Below are positions 33,537-45,256 of a stretch of DNA of 64,000 bases, piece after piece. The DNA is from Hyposmocoma kahamanoa. Its lineage: Eukaryota > Arthropoda > Insecta > Lepidoptera > Cosmopterigidae. The translations under genes and the position numbers were made by a program. Below the pieces are notes generated by a model. The model ran no database searches. It was not told the origin of the DNA and saw only the letters and a program-made list of their open reading frames with translations. Numbering within the stretch: position 1 is the first letter of the stretch; every line of letters starts with the position of its first letter. Location of the stretch: contig NW_020653391.1 in NCBI RefSeq assembly GCF_003589595.1, positions 4,856,578-4,920,577 on the forward strand, read 5' to 3'.

Positions 33537-33596
33537 CTTATCGAGTTCTTAGGTTTTCGCAATTGTTACACTTAGGAAAATAGTTTCATTTCCTGT
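33537..33596 (-). mobile_element. Family E tail fragment
   Basis: TATCGAGTTCTTAGGTTTTC and GGAAAATAGTTTCATTTCCT; only the tail and arm tip remain, in reverse. Confidence 0.55.
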
Positions 33597-34460
33597 GTCA
33601 TCATCTTTTTTTTTCATCGAAGGAAAAAGTTACGTGCACCACAGTCCAACGTCAAGTTCGAATTCCAAAAACCTTTTCCACGCTAGCGTGCAAAATAGAA
33701 AGAAAGCCTTTCCGAGCTAGTGACGTGAAAAAAATGATGAATGAAAATGAAATGAATGAAAAAACTGATTTTCAGTAATTTGCAAAAACGTCGCTTGATA
33801 AGTGTATATTCATTCCGAGATTTTACAGGGCAGTATTTTCGACTCTACATAAGTAATTTGAAGTATGTGTGGTAGCCACATACGGGTAAATATGTAGGTG
33901 AGTGTTTCGATCCCTGCTGATCACAGTAAAACTACCTTCTAAAATACAGAGTAAACTAGATGGTGCCCTATATTTCCTTTCATCGCTTTCAAAAATATCT
34001 ACGATTTTGTGTGCTCATGTTCCTAATTAGGGTCTTATATGACAAACGAGGTAATCAGCCGTTGGTAACATTTCGGGGTTTGAAGAATCCCGTTTTACCC
34101 GTAATTATAAGTATAGTTATTTTTTATAGTCTACGCAATTGCTCTACACAGGTTTTCTAAAATAGAATTTCTAGTAGTCAATTTAATATGGCTATTTAGC
34201 GGAATGCCGATTCCCAATCGCTTTGATTGGGAATCGGCGTTCCGTCTAGGATACAACAATGCAACTAGCATACAACTGGTGTAGTATGGAAATTATACTA
34301 GTTTGTATGGAAAGTTTTAGAATAAACGTCGCGTCGTTTCTGTCACAGATAATGTGATAAGGTTTGAAGTTTATTAAAATAAAAATTCCTAAAATGTAAG
34401 CAATCCCAGTCCATCGACAAACATTTTTTCCTTCGCAGGGGTTTGTAAAAACTTATATAG

Positions 34461-34657
34461 TAAATAAATAACGCACACACTCATAACCCCGCACTAGGAA
34501 ACCCTGTATGGCGGATGGCATGGACACACATATAGACAACAACTAATTATACCCAAACTCACGAGATAAATAAGTGTAGGCCGTACAAATATTGCTCCCA
34601 GCCCGGGAAGCGAACCCGGGACCTCAGCGCGGTAGTCCAGCATGATAAGCAGGCAGT
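34461..34657 (-). mobile_element. Family A SINE, box A deleted
   Basis: TAAATAAATAACGCACACAC, CCCCGCACTAGGAAACCCTG and inverse box B GAAGCGAACCCGGGACC. The segment corresponding to CGTTCGGCCACGG is missing before GGCAGT. Confidence 0.7.
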
Positions 34658-35133
34658 CATAGACTGGCCATGTAGATAAAGGGGTTTACGTACGAAAATG
34701 CTGTCCGCAAAATCTACATAAAACTTATCTTATGAACTAAGTAAAACTTTATTATCGTTTGAACATTTAAAAATTTGCCAATAAATTATCTAAAAAGTAA
34801 TATATCGTATCTTTGGTACTTATAGGTTCGTGAATTCAGTTTCGTAGAATAATAGACACACTAAGTAGATCATAGTTTATTATGTCCACAAAAACAACAC
34901 GTAGATTAGCACAAGCTCAGGAGGAAGATAAGAATTCAAAGCAGAAGGGAAAATGCGATTGTTACACACTGGGAAAGAAATTATTGATCCAAATCATAGG
35001 TTCCCAAACTTTTTGGATCACCGCCCACATAGACAAGTTAAAAAAAATTAAACGCCCATCACCACAAAAAATAATTGAAAACACGTATTTTTTACATTAA
35101 CTTGACACACAAATCTCAAGGAAATAAATTATA

Positions 35134-35366
35134 TACTCCCGGACATATAATTCGAGCGACTTTGAATTGTCAGTATTAAATGTTTGATTGATCAATAACT
35201 AATTCAAGTTCGAATCTGGTGTACTAAACGTCATTTTCAAAAGGTTTTGTTGAAAATTTGAATTGGCGAAACCGAAAAACTCTTCCTTCAATGATAAAAA
35301 TATTTTTTTATTCTAGCACTTGAAAAATCAAAATGCGAGATGGCTCGATTTATGTGTCCGGGAGTG
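35134..35366. mobile_element. Family L MITE with TA duplication
   Basis: TACTCCCGGACATATAATTC at the left and GTGTCCGGGAGTG at the right are inverse, with TA on both sides (35132-35133 and 35367-35368). 233 bp with no open frame. TA duplication and size fit a Tc1/mariner-type MITE. A diverged copy adjoins zinc-finger exon 2. Confidence 0.75.
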
Positions 35367-35388
35367 TATTTTTGTAGTGTAGTTTACA

Positions 35389-35542
35389 TAGATCATAGTT
35401 TTAGTTTTTTTTCAAATGCGTTAGCACCTTCTTAAGAACATCAACGCCCCGAATAGGTTCCGAGGCCCTACCCTAGGACTCTTCAGCGCCCATTGTGGTG
35501 ACCCCCAATGGGCTCTAGGGCGTAAGGACAAACTATGATCTA
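35389..35542. mobile_element. Short element with TAGATCATAGTTT inverted ends
   Basis: TAGATCATAGTTTT at the left and AAACTATGATCTA at the right. Similar ends occur at 4857 and 34868, and a TCATAGGTTCCCAAACTTT variant at 34998 and 56778. They resemble hAT terminal repeats. Confidence 0.5.
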
Positions 35543-35544
35543 AT

Positions 35545-35600
35545 TAAATCGCATATATTTGTTTTTTCAAACAAACCAACGTTTCGGGCCCTTTATTGCA
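35545..35600 (+). mobile_element. Family E arm fragment
   Basis: TAAATCGCATATATTTGTTT, AACAAACCAACGTTTCGGGC and CCTTTA, then unrelated sequence. Confidence 0.6.
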
Positions 35601-36000
35601 ATGCTCAAGGTTGAAATATCAGTCAGCCATCTCTGATGATTACGACAATGTGATTTCTTACTTTGAATGTCGTTGAATATGCATTCAATCCAAGCATCAT
35701 CCTAGGGTGCTTAATATAGATACACAATCTAACATAAAAACACCCCTTTTGCTTTGATCAGGCTCATTCAATGTGCCGCCACTCGCAACGGTCACAAATA
35801 GCAAATCACTATGACCGTCCGTGTTCACGTGATCACGTGTTCACCTATTCACACTGTCTTGAATAAGGTGCTAACGTGTGGCTTGAAGCGCTGCCAGCTT
35901 TGCAATCGTCTGTACAGCGTTTAGTTAATGATTGATGTGTTTACTTACTTTGATCAATAGGCGGGTGTTGATAAAAAAATATATATATTTATCTTAAAAT

Positions 36001-36103
36001 ATTCATTCATGTTACAATACCATTTTTAACCGACTTAAAAAAAAGAGATTCTCAATTCCTTTGTATTTTTTTGTATGATGTTACGCGATTACTCCGACAT
36101 TTT
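36001..36103 (+). repeat. Family Q 5' fragment
   Basis: TTTTTAACCGACTTAAAAAA and GATGTTACGCGATTACTCCG, interrupted by the SINE at 36104. Confidence 0.55.
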
Positions 36104-36330
36104 AACTGCCTCCGTGGCCGAACGGTTACCATGCCGGACTGCCACGCAGAGGCCCCAGGTTCGATTCCCGGGCCGGGAGAAATATTTGTATGGCCTACAT
36201 TTATTTCTCTCGTGAGTTTGGGTGTAATTTGTGGTTGTCTATGTGTGTGTCCATGGCACCTGCGACACAGGGTTTCCCTAGTGCGGGGCTATGTTGAGTG
36301 TGTGCGTTATTATTATTATTATTATTATTT
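36104..36330 (+). mobile_element. Family A tRNA-derived SINE, best copy
   Basis: ACTGCCTCCGTGGCCGAACG, GTTACCATGCCGGACTGCCA, box B GGTTCGATTCCCGGGCCGGG, body CTCGTGAGTTTGGGTGTAAT, ACACAGGGTTTCCCTAGTGC, tail GTTGAGTGTGTGCG(TTA)n. The least damaged copy here. Box A plus box B show descent from a tRNA gene; polymerase III transcription is the expected mode of spread. Confidence 0.85.
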
Positions 36331-36577
36331 GTGAACCGATGATAATTTTTGTGTTGAAAATGGTTTTTTTACGATATCAAGGGACGGGGCGGTACGAACG
36401 CCTAGTGATAAGCGACACACCTGTCCAGAGCCCGTCAGTAATTTGACTCTTTCCACCTTCACCCTTTCAAACCGGAACGCAGTAACACTCACATTACTGC
36501 CTGGTGGCATAAATAGGTAAGATGGCAGTACTTCCCTGGACGCACTCTTTCACAAGGAGCTCTACTGCTACAAAAAT
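36331..36577 (+). repeat. Family Q-B composite, short subfamily
   Basis: GTGAACCGATGATAATTTTT (Q part), then GATATCAAGGGACGGGGCGG, ACGAACGCCTAGTGATAAGC, CTGGACGCACTCTTTCACAA. The middle of family B is missing. The same Q-B junction and deletion occur at 37840-38105. Confidence 0.65.
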
Positions 36578-37153
36578 CATATTCCGATGATAAATGGGGA
36601 AATAAAGTATATGAAATGTTCCATAGTATAACCGGTGAAATCAGAAATGTTAAAGTGAGATTATAATATAATCCAACACGTTATCAATTCATATAAAGAA
36701 TATGTAACATAATATAATAATTATGTAATATAAAGAAATTTGCGCAAAAAGTAGCTTAAAATACAGGTACGTATTTACTTAGTTTAGACATTACAATAAC
36801 CCATATTAAAATGTTTATAGCTTTACCACGAAGATTGCATAATTTAGGTTTCTTTCTTAATGTTTATTTTAATATTATATTAACTTTATTTACATTCGTT
36901 TAAATTGTATTATATTAGATTAAGTAATATTGAAATTAATTTATCTTCATCTTTTATCTTTATCTTTAATTTGTTAATATTTGCAATACATACACAGTCA
37001 CAATTTATTTATTTTGTTTTTCTTTCTGTTCAGGTACACCTTGGCATCGTCAGAGATCAAAAGGTTGTTCATCTATGTGTTATTTGTGTGTTGCTTGCTT
37101 CACGGAGTTTAAATTTTTATGCTGTCTCAATTTACGTTGCCGCTAGTGCTTTA

Positions 37154-37572
37154 GGGCGCGTTACCATTATGTCGTGACGGCAGATAGTCATGCAGTTAAA
37201 GTGTCGTAGCTTGTATATTTAAATGAAGTTGTTCACATGTAGCAAAACACGATTAACTGTCGTTCACGATTTTTTTCATAACTAGAAGAGCTAGAACGAC
37301 AGTCGTTTGACGATAAAAAAATGTCACAATAAAAATGTGAGGACAGATAATCGTAGCTTCAAACGATTCTGTCGTTCAAACGACAAGGCGGCTGCCGTGA
37401 ACCGATAAATTGTCGTCATGATGTAGTGGGAACAGCGAGACACGATAGTCGTTCAATGATTGAATAAACGTCAACGACACAGCCACGACAGATAGTCGTG
37501 ATATGGGAACAGGCTAGACGCGACAGTCATCCAACGATAAATAAAACGTTACGATATAATGAGAACGCGCCC
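37154..37572. mobile_element. TIR element with TTA duplication (family K)
   Basis: GGGCGCGTTACCATTATGTC at the left is mirrored by ATATAATGAGAACGCGCCC at the right, with TTA at 37151-37153 and 37573-37575. The interior repeats CGACAGTCGTT/ACGACTATCGTG-like motifs in both directions. A PIF/Harbinger-type MITE by duplication and end sequence. Confidence 0.75.
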
Positions 37573-37839
37573 TTACCTGTGGTGCAGGGTGTAAGGCGCA
37601 CAAGGGCGCAGGGTCCAAGGAGCATTGAGCGTCGCTTGCGATGATTACGCCTCCAAAGAGCCTGCGTCTCTCGCGGCGAAGTAGACGTTCTATTGCTTCC
37701 CAACATCATTTATAATTCCACCATATGCACCCGGATTTCCTATCATTGGGGAAAATAAGATAGATAGATAGATAACTCGTTTATTTGCTGAATCTCAGTG
37801 CACTACAATTTTTTTGCATGTACGTTAAGCGTTATTCCA

Positions 37840-38105
37840 ACATTTGTGAACCGATGATAATTTTTGTGTTGGAAAGGGGTTTTTTTATGATGTGAAGTGA
37901 CGGGGCGAGACGAACGCCTAGTGATAAGCGACACGCCTGTCCAAAGCCCGTCAGTGCCCGTCAGTAATTTGACACTTTGCACCTTTACCCTTCCAAACCG
38001 GAACGCAGTAATGCTCACATTACTGCTTGGCGGCAGAAATAGGTAAGGTAGCAGTACCTCCCTGGACGAACTCTTTCACAAGGAGCTCTACTACTACTAC
38101 TAAAC
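37840..38105 (+). repeat. Family Q-B composite, short subfamily
   Basis: Second copy of the arrangement at 36331: TTTGTGAACCGATGATAATT, GTGACGGGGCGAGACGAACG, CCTAGTGATAAGCGACACGC, GGAGCTCTACTACTACTACT. It includes an extra CCGTCAGTGCCCGTCAGT duplication. Preceded by a (GATA)n run at 37758. Confidence 0.65.
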
Positions 38106-38565
38106 GAGTTACGATACGGTAGCTGCCGAAATTCTGACTGCGTGAGAATTCTCCGGAAAAAGTTTTTTTTGGCTCGTAGTTTGTACGTTACGTTACGTTA
38201 ACGTTAAGTTTATTATACAATGGTTAGTAAAATTCACTTCCATTCTTTACCTCGACAATGTAAATTGAGCCATTAGTGTATATTATAAAACTTATAGAAC
38301 TGCTGTGTTGCAATTTAGCTACTCGCGCTTAAGTGGCCCATTCACTAACAGCATGGAACCCAACACAGGCAGGGGACTGCTCGCACACTATCTTGCGTAT
38401 GGGTCAGAAACAGTTCCGTTGAATTTCTTGCAAATCAATATGCCAAATTTACGCGTGACGTCAAAAAAGAAAAGTTTTTTGGCATTGGAAAAAAAAGATT
38501 CTGAGTGTAGAATTTGTTAGCTGTTCGTAAAAGAAATTGTGATTGTTTTTTGAAAGAAATGAATG

Positions 38566-38705
38566 CTGATGACATCGAGCATACAACCACAAATGGAGAC
38601 GAAATAAGGGCCATCCATCTTTGGCAACTCATCAGATAAATCGGCCTTATATCAATTTTAAATATCAATACTCGTTTGCGCTGAATCCCACAAATTAGAA
38701 AACTG
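38566..38705. repeat. Family T copy (inverse of 44770-44882)
   Basis: GACGAAATAAGGGCCATCCA, GGCAACTCATCAGATAAATC, ATATCAATACTCGTTTGCGC and CACAAATTAGAAAACTGA recur in reverse complement at 44770-44882. Class unknown. Confidence 0.5.
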
Positions 38706-39489
38706 AAATATGATGTATTTCAAAAATATTCTGTATTTATTGTGATAAAGATAATATTTCTGACAAGGGGGGCTGTTCCATGTTGGTGATTACCAAAACT
38801 ATTTGAACGAATAAACTGACTTATCAATTATTGTTAAATAAGTGGAACCAAAAATAGCAAAGCAAAGCACCAAGATGCACAACAACATTTCTGCAAGGAA
38901 AAGATTTGTAGTCACTGCAAATTAGGAAGATAGTGTAGTCACATTAAAGTTTTTGGCTACAGGCAGAACTTGTTTATTTAACATTCACTCTCCTGCCTTC
39001 AAAACGGCAGTTCATTACGCAGCTACTGCTAGCGATAGCGGAGCTTGCTGGAGTCTCGCAGGACGCAAGGGTAGGACTTTATTCATCAAACACACACACA
39101 TTTATATAGAAAATCATACGATATTATATACTAATAAATTATGATATGTCCTTTTGACTAGGGAAGAGAATAAAACATCCAATTTTATTTTTCGCCTTTA
39201 CTTATTCAATTATCCTAGAGACTCGCCAATAACGTACCTACGTGTATGTGTCGATAAAGTTACAATAGATCAATCGCCTGTCGTAGTAAGAGGTACTAGG
39301 GTTGCCATTCTGAAATTTGTACAGCTCGAACTAAAAACCTAACATTTGAAAAAATTACAGACCTTTTTTGTAACAAAATAAAGTTGAAAACGTCTCTCTC
39401 ACGTGGCAGTAGAGATGGACAACCTCCCGGACAGCAAAATTTTCGCCGTAAATCGAATTTTACAGAATTTCGAGGATGTTTTACTAGCA

Positions 39490-39720
39490 GACCATTAGGA
39501 GATCCTTGTGAAGGTGTCTACCACCACCTTACCTGTTTCTGCCGCCAATACTGCGTTTCGCTGTTTTGAAGGATAAGGGTACTGGTGAAATTACAGGCAC
39601 GTGGGACTTATCGACTTATGTCTCAGGGTGACGAGTGCAGTGGCAGTACCTGCATTAGCCCGTAAAGCTCTGAATAGCACTGCAATTGCAGTAGACAGGC
39701 ATGTTGCTTAACACCAGGCT
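39490..39720 (-). repeat. Family B copy
   Basis: GATCCTTGTGAAGGTGTCTA, CACCTTACCTGTTTCTGCCG, GAAATTACAGGCACGTGGGA and GCAGTAGACAGGCATGTTGC in reverse orientation. Confidence 0.7.
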
Positions 39721-39862
39721 TCCGTTACTTGGAAGGTAACGTAAAACAAAAAAGCCGACCTCAAAAATTTGTAGCATTGCATCTATTTGCCAAGTTTTAT
39801 TGAAATCGGTTAACGGAAAGTTGGTAAAAGCCAATAAATCGGATTCATTCCCTAATTTGCTA

Positions 39863-40285
39863 CCCTTAGATTGTTTACGCACTGTATCCGATTCATATTC
39901 GTTGCGAATCCGAGACTACACAAATCTAGAAAAGTCGGACCCACTTCGGATACCGCTTGAGCACTAAGTCCCATACGAATCCGTGAAAATACTAATATGG
40001 CTTGTACACCTAGAGATAAAATGATCCCTGTGATGTTTTCTGGAATTCGAAACTGGGGGTCTACTCTCGATCTCCGTCCGAAATCCGTCCGAAACAATTA
40101 CTGCCAATTAAGCAATACTTGACCAAATGAAAAGACGCGTGATGCGAATGAAGCTTCATACTTGATACTTGTCTTTTAATTTTGTCGAATATTACTTATT
40201 TGACAGTAATTGTTTCGGACGGATGTCGGACGAAGATCGAGAGTAGACCCCTACATACGAATAGAATGTAGCTGAAAACGCTCAT
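39863..40285 (-). mobile_element. Family D element carrying a family C MITE
   Basis: GTTTACGCACTGTATCCGAT at one end and GCTGAAAACGCTCAT at the other are imperfect inverses. GTCGGACCCACTTCGGATAC and GTACACCTAGAGATAAAATG identify D. C occupies 40053-40251 at the same D junction as in the 18 kb copy. Confidence 0.6.
40053..40251. mobile_element. Family C palindromic MITE
   Basis: CTGGGGGTCTACTCTCGATC to the inverse end TCGAGAGTAGACCCC; core ACAATTACTGCCAATTAAGC, loop GCGAATGAAGCTTCATAC. Confidence 0.8.
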
Positions 40286-40983
40286 AAAGGTGGAATATAT
40301 TCTTCAAATTTCCATGGGACCTCTACTGCGGTACCCCCTTTCCTACAAAAAAAGAATCATGCAACATGCACACAAAACAAATACAGTACAATAGAGAACC
40401 TCTTCTTTGCCCGCTACGTGTTTTCTCTCTCTACGAGGCATCCTCAGGTGTTCTTGAATGTTCGACGTTTCGCCAAGGGATCGCAGAGTATCAAATTAAT
40501 TTACTTACATTTTTAGTAGCTGCCCTTGTTGACCCGACTCAAATTTCCACTCTGTATAATGTTGATAAGAATCACTATCATTTTTGTTAACCAAAACAAA
40601 AACATATCCAAATATTAGTCTTGAAAAAATATCACGTCACTTGAGTGACGAGGCGTCACGCTTGTCTCATCATGTCACGTCATATGTTTGGAACAAATCC
40701 GTCACGGTTACTTACACACACCGAACGCAAGGTTGCGATTTGCATACGCAACGCCATCACGTGGTTTTTTTACTACTGACAAACAGTCATAGATTTGTTG
40801 ACGACAGTACCAGTAATACAAGATTGTGTTGACCTCGTAACTATACTTTCGCGTTTCATCACTACTATCATTACCAGATCTATAAATCGTACAATTGACG
40901 TAACACCATATCTGCTATTACAATAGTGTTGTAACTCTAAATACGTGAAATTCAAGATTATAAGTATAATATCATTGTATCAA

Positions 40984-41300
40984 TAGAGCTCCTTGTGAAA
41001 GAGTTCGTCCAGGGAAGTACTGCCATCTTACCTACTTCTGCTGCCAAGCAGTTATGTCAGCATTATTGTGTTCCAGTCATTGACGTGCCATTCCGGTTTT
41101 GAAGGGCAAAAGTGCTGGTGAAATTACAGGCACATGCGCCTTGTCAACATAATTATGTCTCAGGGTGACGGGCGCAGTGGCAGTGCCCCTCAGATCTTGC
41201 GATTTAAAGCTCTGAATGGCACTGCAACTGTTATGGACAGGCACACGACAGGCACAGCTTACCATCAGGTGCACGGTATGTTCGTCACTTGATAATATTA
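40984..41300 (-). repeat. Family B copy, near full length
   Basis: TAGAGCTCCTTGTGAAAGAG, TTCGTCCAGGGAAGTACTGC, GTCTCAGGGTGACGGGCGCA, GGCACTGCAACTGTTATGGA, CACTTGATAATATTAAAG. Carries small duplications (TTGACGTGCCATTCCGG; GACAGGCACACGACAGGC). Confidence 0.75.
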
Positions 41301-42084
41301 AAGAAATGTGTTGGACATAAAATTTGAATCTCTACACGCCAATACAACCGTCGTCGTTAGAATATTGTGAGAAAACTTTTAATAAAATTGTTAAAAGATA
41401 TCTACTTAATTCAAAATAAAACAAACTTTTTGTAAGCTAGTTCAAAAATACAAAATAATTTACTCAAATATATAAAATAACTTTTTCCCATTTATTTTTA
41501 AATATATTTGGCAAGTAGGAAATTGTTTAGATGACTTGAACCTACTCGTATACACAAATTTTAACAACCTTTCACGGGAAGAGAGTACCTAGTTTCCTAG
41601 GTAAATAAATAAAATACTGTTATTGTAAATATAAATGGTGTTAGTGACACAATCGTTACGTATTTAGTGTAATAAAAATTACTTATAAGTTCTAATTGTG
41701 TCTACTGTTTGTCGACCCAAATAAATTAAAAAAAAAACACACTTTTTGAGTTAACACACTATTGTATTAAAAGTCTGATCATATGTCAAAAGTGCTGTTA
41801 TTTAAAGTTATAAAAAATACGAACTAAATTAAACAAATCATATAAGTATATTATGTGAAATTTTATCAGCTTTTGCATGGAAATTACGTCGGGTCTACAT
41901 AGTTTAAAAGTAAAGACTTCTAATCAGTGCATTCTACTCGCTGTGACATATTCGTAGGTACGGAACCAAGATGTGGACACCATAGATATTCTATATCTAT
42001 GGGGACACACACGATGTAGCTAGTCAAATCTAGTCGCTCACCGAGGCATGGAACGACCTATACTCAGAGTTTCTCTGAAGGATA

Positions 42085-42152
42085 AAATTCGAAATGAGAT
42101 TATCCGATAGAGAACCAAGGTCATCGACATAGCTTGTAGAATAAGCAAGCTG
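42085..42152 (+). pseudogene. RTE-like LINE fragment
   Basis: GAAATGAGATTATCCGATAG, GTCATCGACATAGCTTGTAG and AATAAGCAAGCTGAC encode, with a stop, (N)EIIR.RTKVIDIACRISKL, matching the RTE end at 19419-19649. Cut off by the following family B copy. Confidence 0.6.
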
Positions 42153-42445
42153 ACAAGTGACGGTACGAACAAGTCGTGCATGTGGCTGATGGTAACCGAC
42201 ACTCCTGTTCATAACTGTTGCAGTTCCACGCAGTGCTTCAAATCACAAAGATCTGAGAGGCACTGCCACTGGGCCCGTCACCCTAAGTACGTAAGGGCGT
42301 AAGTTGAAAAGTCCCTTTTACCTACCTATACCTATAATTCACCAGCACCCGTGCCCTTCAAAACCGGAACAGAGTAATGCTCGCATTACTGCTTGGCAGC
42401 AAAAATTGGTAAGATGACAGTACTACGCAAGCAGCTCTACTGCTG
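42153..42445 (+). repeat. Family B copy, near full length
   Basis: AAGTGACGGTACGAACAAGT, CACCCTAAGTACGTAAGGGC, CTTCAAAACCGGAACAGAGT and CTTGGCAGCAAAAATTGG to GCAAGCAGCTCTACTGC. Confidence 0.7.
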
Positions 42446-43261
42446 GACAAAAATATTTATTATTTCATTGAATAATTGCACTCAGTTCGTTTCTTATATT
42501 TTTGCTTACAAATAACTTCTATATTTAGCCCCTCTCGTGGTTTACTGTACTATTCAAAATTTTACTATAAGACCTTTTTAATACTCTATAAACCAGTGCC
42601 TTAGAGAACTTAGGTTACATATTTATGTGGCTGTACATCTGAATGTTTTTCATTTTCTATTTGTATTAATGAATAAAGTGTATATTTATCTCTCTATCAA
42701 GTTTTGAGACTGTCGTGAGCCGCACCTATAGAATGCGCACAACGCTCACAGATAGAATAAAGCAGTGTTTTTAGAGTAAACGCTTGCGTATTTAGGGCGG
42801 GCGTCACGCGCTGACGTTGTCGTGACGTCACGGCGCGCCCGGCCACGCCCCACTCGGAATCAATTGTGGGGGATTATTTTTAGATAGCCAATTGTTGGTT
42901 TTATTATGCAATTGACTTCGTTTGTTTTGTAATATCAAACGCACAGAACAGCCGAACGTCATAGATTTTATTGTAAGATCTATTGGTGTAATAAGGCCAC
43001 AACTCCAAAATACTTTTCAGAAGAGAGGTTTGAAGATTCTACGAAGGAAATTAGTAGAATAACGTTTTTATGCTTAAATAGGAGAGTAGTTCAATTTCAC
43101 ACATACATAATTTGTTTCATGCGGTCCGTTTGTTATGCCCTCGGTTTCTTTCTGCCCCTCATATTGTTTGCAACCGATACAGGTTAAATTTTTATTGAAT
43201 TGATATTCAATTAGTTTTTGTGAAATTACTCCACTAGTTTGTTATAATTATTAATACAAAG

Positions 43262-43400
43262 ATCGAACACTCAGAAAAAAATTCCTTCGATCCGGCCGGA
43301 TTCGAACCGACGTCTTCTAGCATACCGTGGCAGACGCTATAAGCAGTTGCTTAGTTGGTATAGCGTCTGGCACGGTATGCTAGAAGACGTCGGTAGAAGG
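43262..43400. repeat. Family P SINE heads in inverted arrangement
   Basis: Inverse copy (CCTTCGATCCGGCCGGATTC, GAACCGACGTCTTCTAGCAT) joined to a forward one (TTGCTTAGTTGGTATAGCGT, CTGGCACGGTATGCTAGAAG). ACGTCTTCTAGCATACCGTG and its inverse form a hairpin. Confidence 0.55.
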
Positions 43401-43619
43401 CTAGGTGTGCATGCTCCATCGTCAACCTCATCGTCACTTTCTATCAGGTGAGATGGAGGGCAAATCAGCACTTTTTTTTTTATAAAAAAAAAAGGAAAAT
43501 TTTGTGTACGCTCATCTCTGAGTAAATATTTACCTTAACAATATAATTGGTGAAAATGCACCTGAATACTGCTCTGACTTACCTTCTGATTAAAATAAAT
43601 TGGTTTTAATTGGTTAATT

Positions 43620-43960
43620 AATTTGAAAAAAGGAGTGATATGTATGTTACGCGATTACTCCGTTTGTGACCCGATTTTGACTATTCTTTTCAACCGAAGA
43701 TTATTAAAATATTCCACCTCTAAGGGTGGCAAATTAGGGGATGAATCCGGTTTCGCACACTTTCCGTTAACTGATGGCAATAAAACTTGACAAATAAATG
43801 TAATTCCAATAAAAAAGTCGATAAGCAAACTTTAGAGGTGGGTTTTTTTTTAAATAATAAAGATATAACTTTTTAAAATTAATACATACCTATTACATTT
43901 AAAGTTATTTTGAGAGATCAGTTTGAGTGTGTGCGTTATTTATTTATTTATTTATTTATT
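43620..43960 (+). repeat. Family Q copy followed by a family A tail
   Basis: TTGAAAAAAGGAGTGATATG, GTTACGCGATTACTCCG and TTCCACCTCTAAGGGTGGC to AATAAAACTTGACAAATAAA; then GAGTGTGTGCG(TTAT)n at 43923-43960 is a SINE A tail. Confidence 0.6.
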
Positions 43961-44135
43961 TGATAAAACTTTGAGTGAGGCTACAAGTTTGCTTTGCTAC
44001 GAAATTATGCTACGCCGTCGTAGCAAAAGCTACTACCTTTTCTGTGTTTGCTTCATGTAACTTTTTTAATTAACAATTTTGAATCCTCGACGCAAAAGGA
44101 GAGGAGTTATAGTTTCTAGTTCCTTTGTCTGTGTA

Positions 44136-44138
<3 letters not shown>

Positions 44139-44179
<41 letters not shown>

Positions 44180-44194
44180 TGTGTGTGTGTGTGT
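44139..44194. repeat. (GT)n microsatellite
   Basis: GT dinucleotide run with single A substitutions; open frames across it are artefacts. Confidence 0.9.
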
Positions 44195-44237
44195 ATTTTG
44201 TATGGAATGATGAAATTTTTATGTTATTATATAAATA

Positions 44238-44460
44238 TAGGAATAATTGTATAGTATTTTGCTCTTTAAGCCCATCACGCGTCCTAGAGACTCGCGGTGT
44301 CCCTAATAATTTAAGCATTGTAGCGTAGAGCCACACGTTGCCATATTTTCATTCTCCGCCATGAACTTAATTTTATCGCGGAAAATACGTGAAGTTATCG
44401 AGGTTGGTCGTTTTTCCAATTTTAATCGTGATAGTGGATCGCCGATACCGTCCAACTGCG
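44238..44460 (+). repeat. Family M copy
   Basis: AATAATTGTATAGTATTTTG, TCGCGGTGTCCCTAATAA, CCATATTTTCATTCTCCGCC and CCAATTTTAATCGTGATAGT align with 30368-30575. Confidence 0.6.
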
Positions 44461-44769
44461 CTCCGATTGGCCAGCCCGAATTCGAAACAATTGACGAGTG
44501 TCGTCAAATTGTTTCACTTCAAAAAGACCAGTTTAACTTGAGCTTTGCTATAATAGACGATAAATGCAAAATGAAATATTTAATCTTTACTTACCGGTGA
44601 AATGTGATTCCGTTTGTTTTGTATTAGATGTTTTGCTGTTTTTCCCACACCACCGTATGGCACAACCCCCATTGTTGGAGATATTATATATTTATTACAA
44701 TAAATACATAATATTTTTGGAAAATACAGAGACGTACACACGGGTCAGTTGTAGGCGCTGTACTATTTC

Positions 44770-44882
44770 AGTTTTCTAATTTGTGATTTCAGCGCAAACG
44801 AGAGTTGATATTTAAAAGTAAAATAAGGCTCATTTGCCTGATGAGTTGCCAATGACGGATGACCCTTATTTCGTCTCTATTT
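44770..44882. repeat. Family T copy
   Basis: Reverse complement of 38566-38705 (TTTTCTAATTTGTGATTTCA, GCGCAAACGAGAGTTGATAT, GATGAGTTGCCAATGACGG). Confidence 0.5.
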
Positions 44883-45256
44883 TATTTTAATTCATTTATC
44901 CTTTCAATGACATTTTGACAAATAAAATACGGTTCTCCCAAACTTCATGAAAGTTTATCGGGAGAGTTTGGTTACTACGCTTAATATTACAGTCACATAA
45001 ACACATAAACATTACATTCAGTTACCAACATTACAGTTTTTCAATATTGTATATACCTACATTGTATCGAACAAATATTTTTTTATTTAATTCTTAACAG
45101 ACTTTTTACTACCTTTTATGTTTTTTAAGTGTAACGGAAGACAGTTAAACAATGTTGGAATTAAATAACCCTTAGTTTTTTTACCATAATATACGTTATT
45201 TGTTTTAAAAGTTTCTTAGAAATATTTCATTTCATATTTATGGTTATATACTCAAT

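Larger units (their letters stand above)
39735..40360 (-). repeat. Family Q copy split by a D/C composite
   Basis: The 3' part (39735-39862: GCCGACCTCAAAAATTTG, GCCAAGTTTTATTGAAATCG, TTTGCTACCCTTAGA) and middle part (40286-40360: GGTGGAATATATTCTTCAAA, GGTACCCCCTTTCC) read as one Q once 39863-40285 is removed. Confidence 0.6.

Noticed and set aside
6120..36330. TTA/ATT repeat runs as independent microsatellites or CRISPR-like arrays
   Set aside because: They are the tails of SINE A copies; spacers and direct repeats of CRISPR type are absent and the genome is eukaryotic.
44070..44336. Open frames rich in Thr/His or Val/Cys
   Set aside because: Product of a (GT)n microsatellite.
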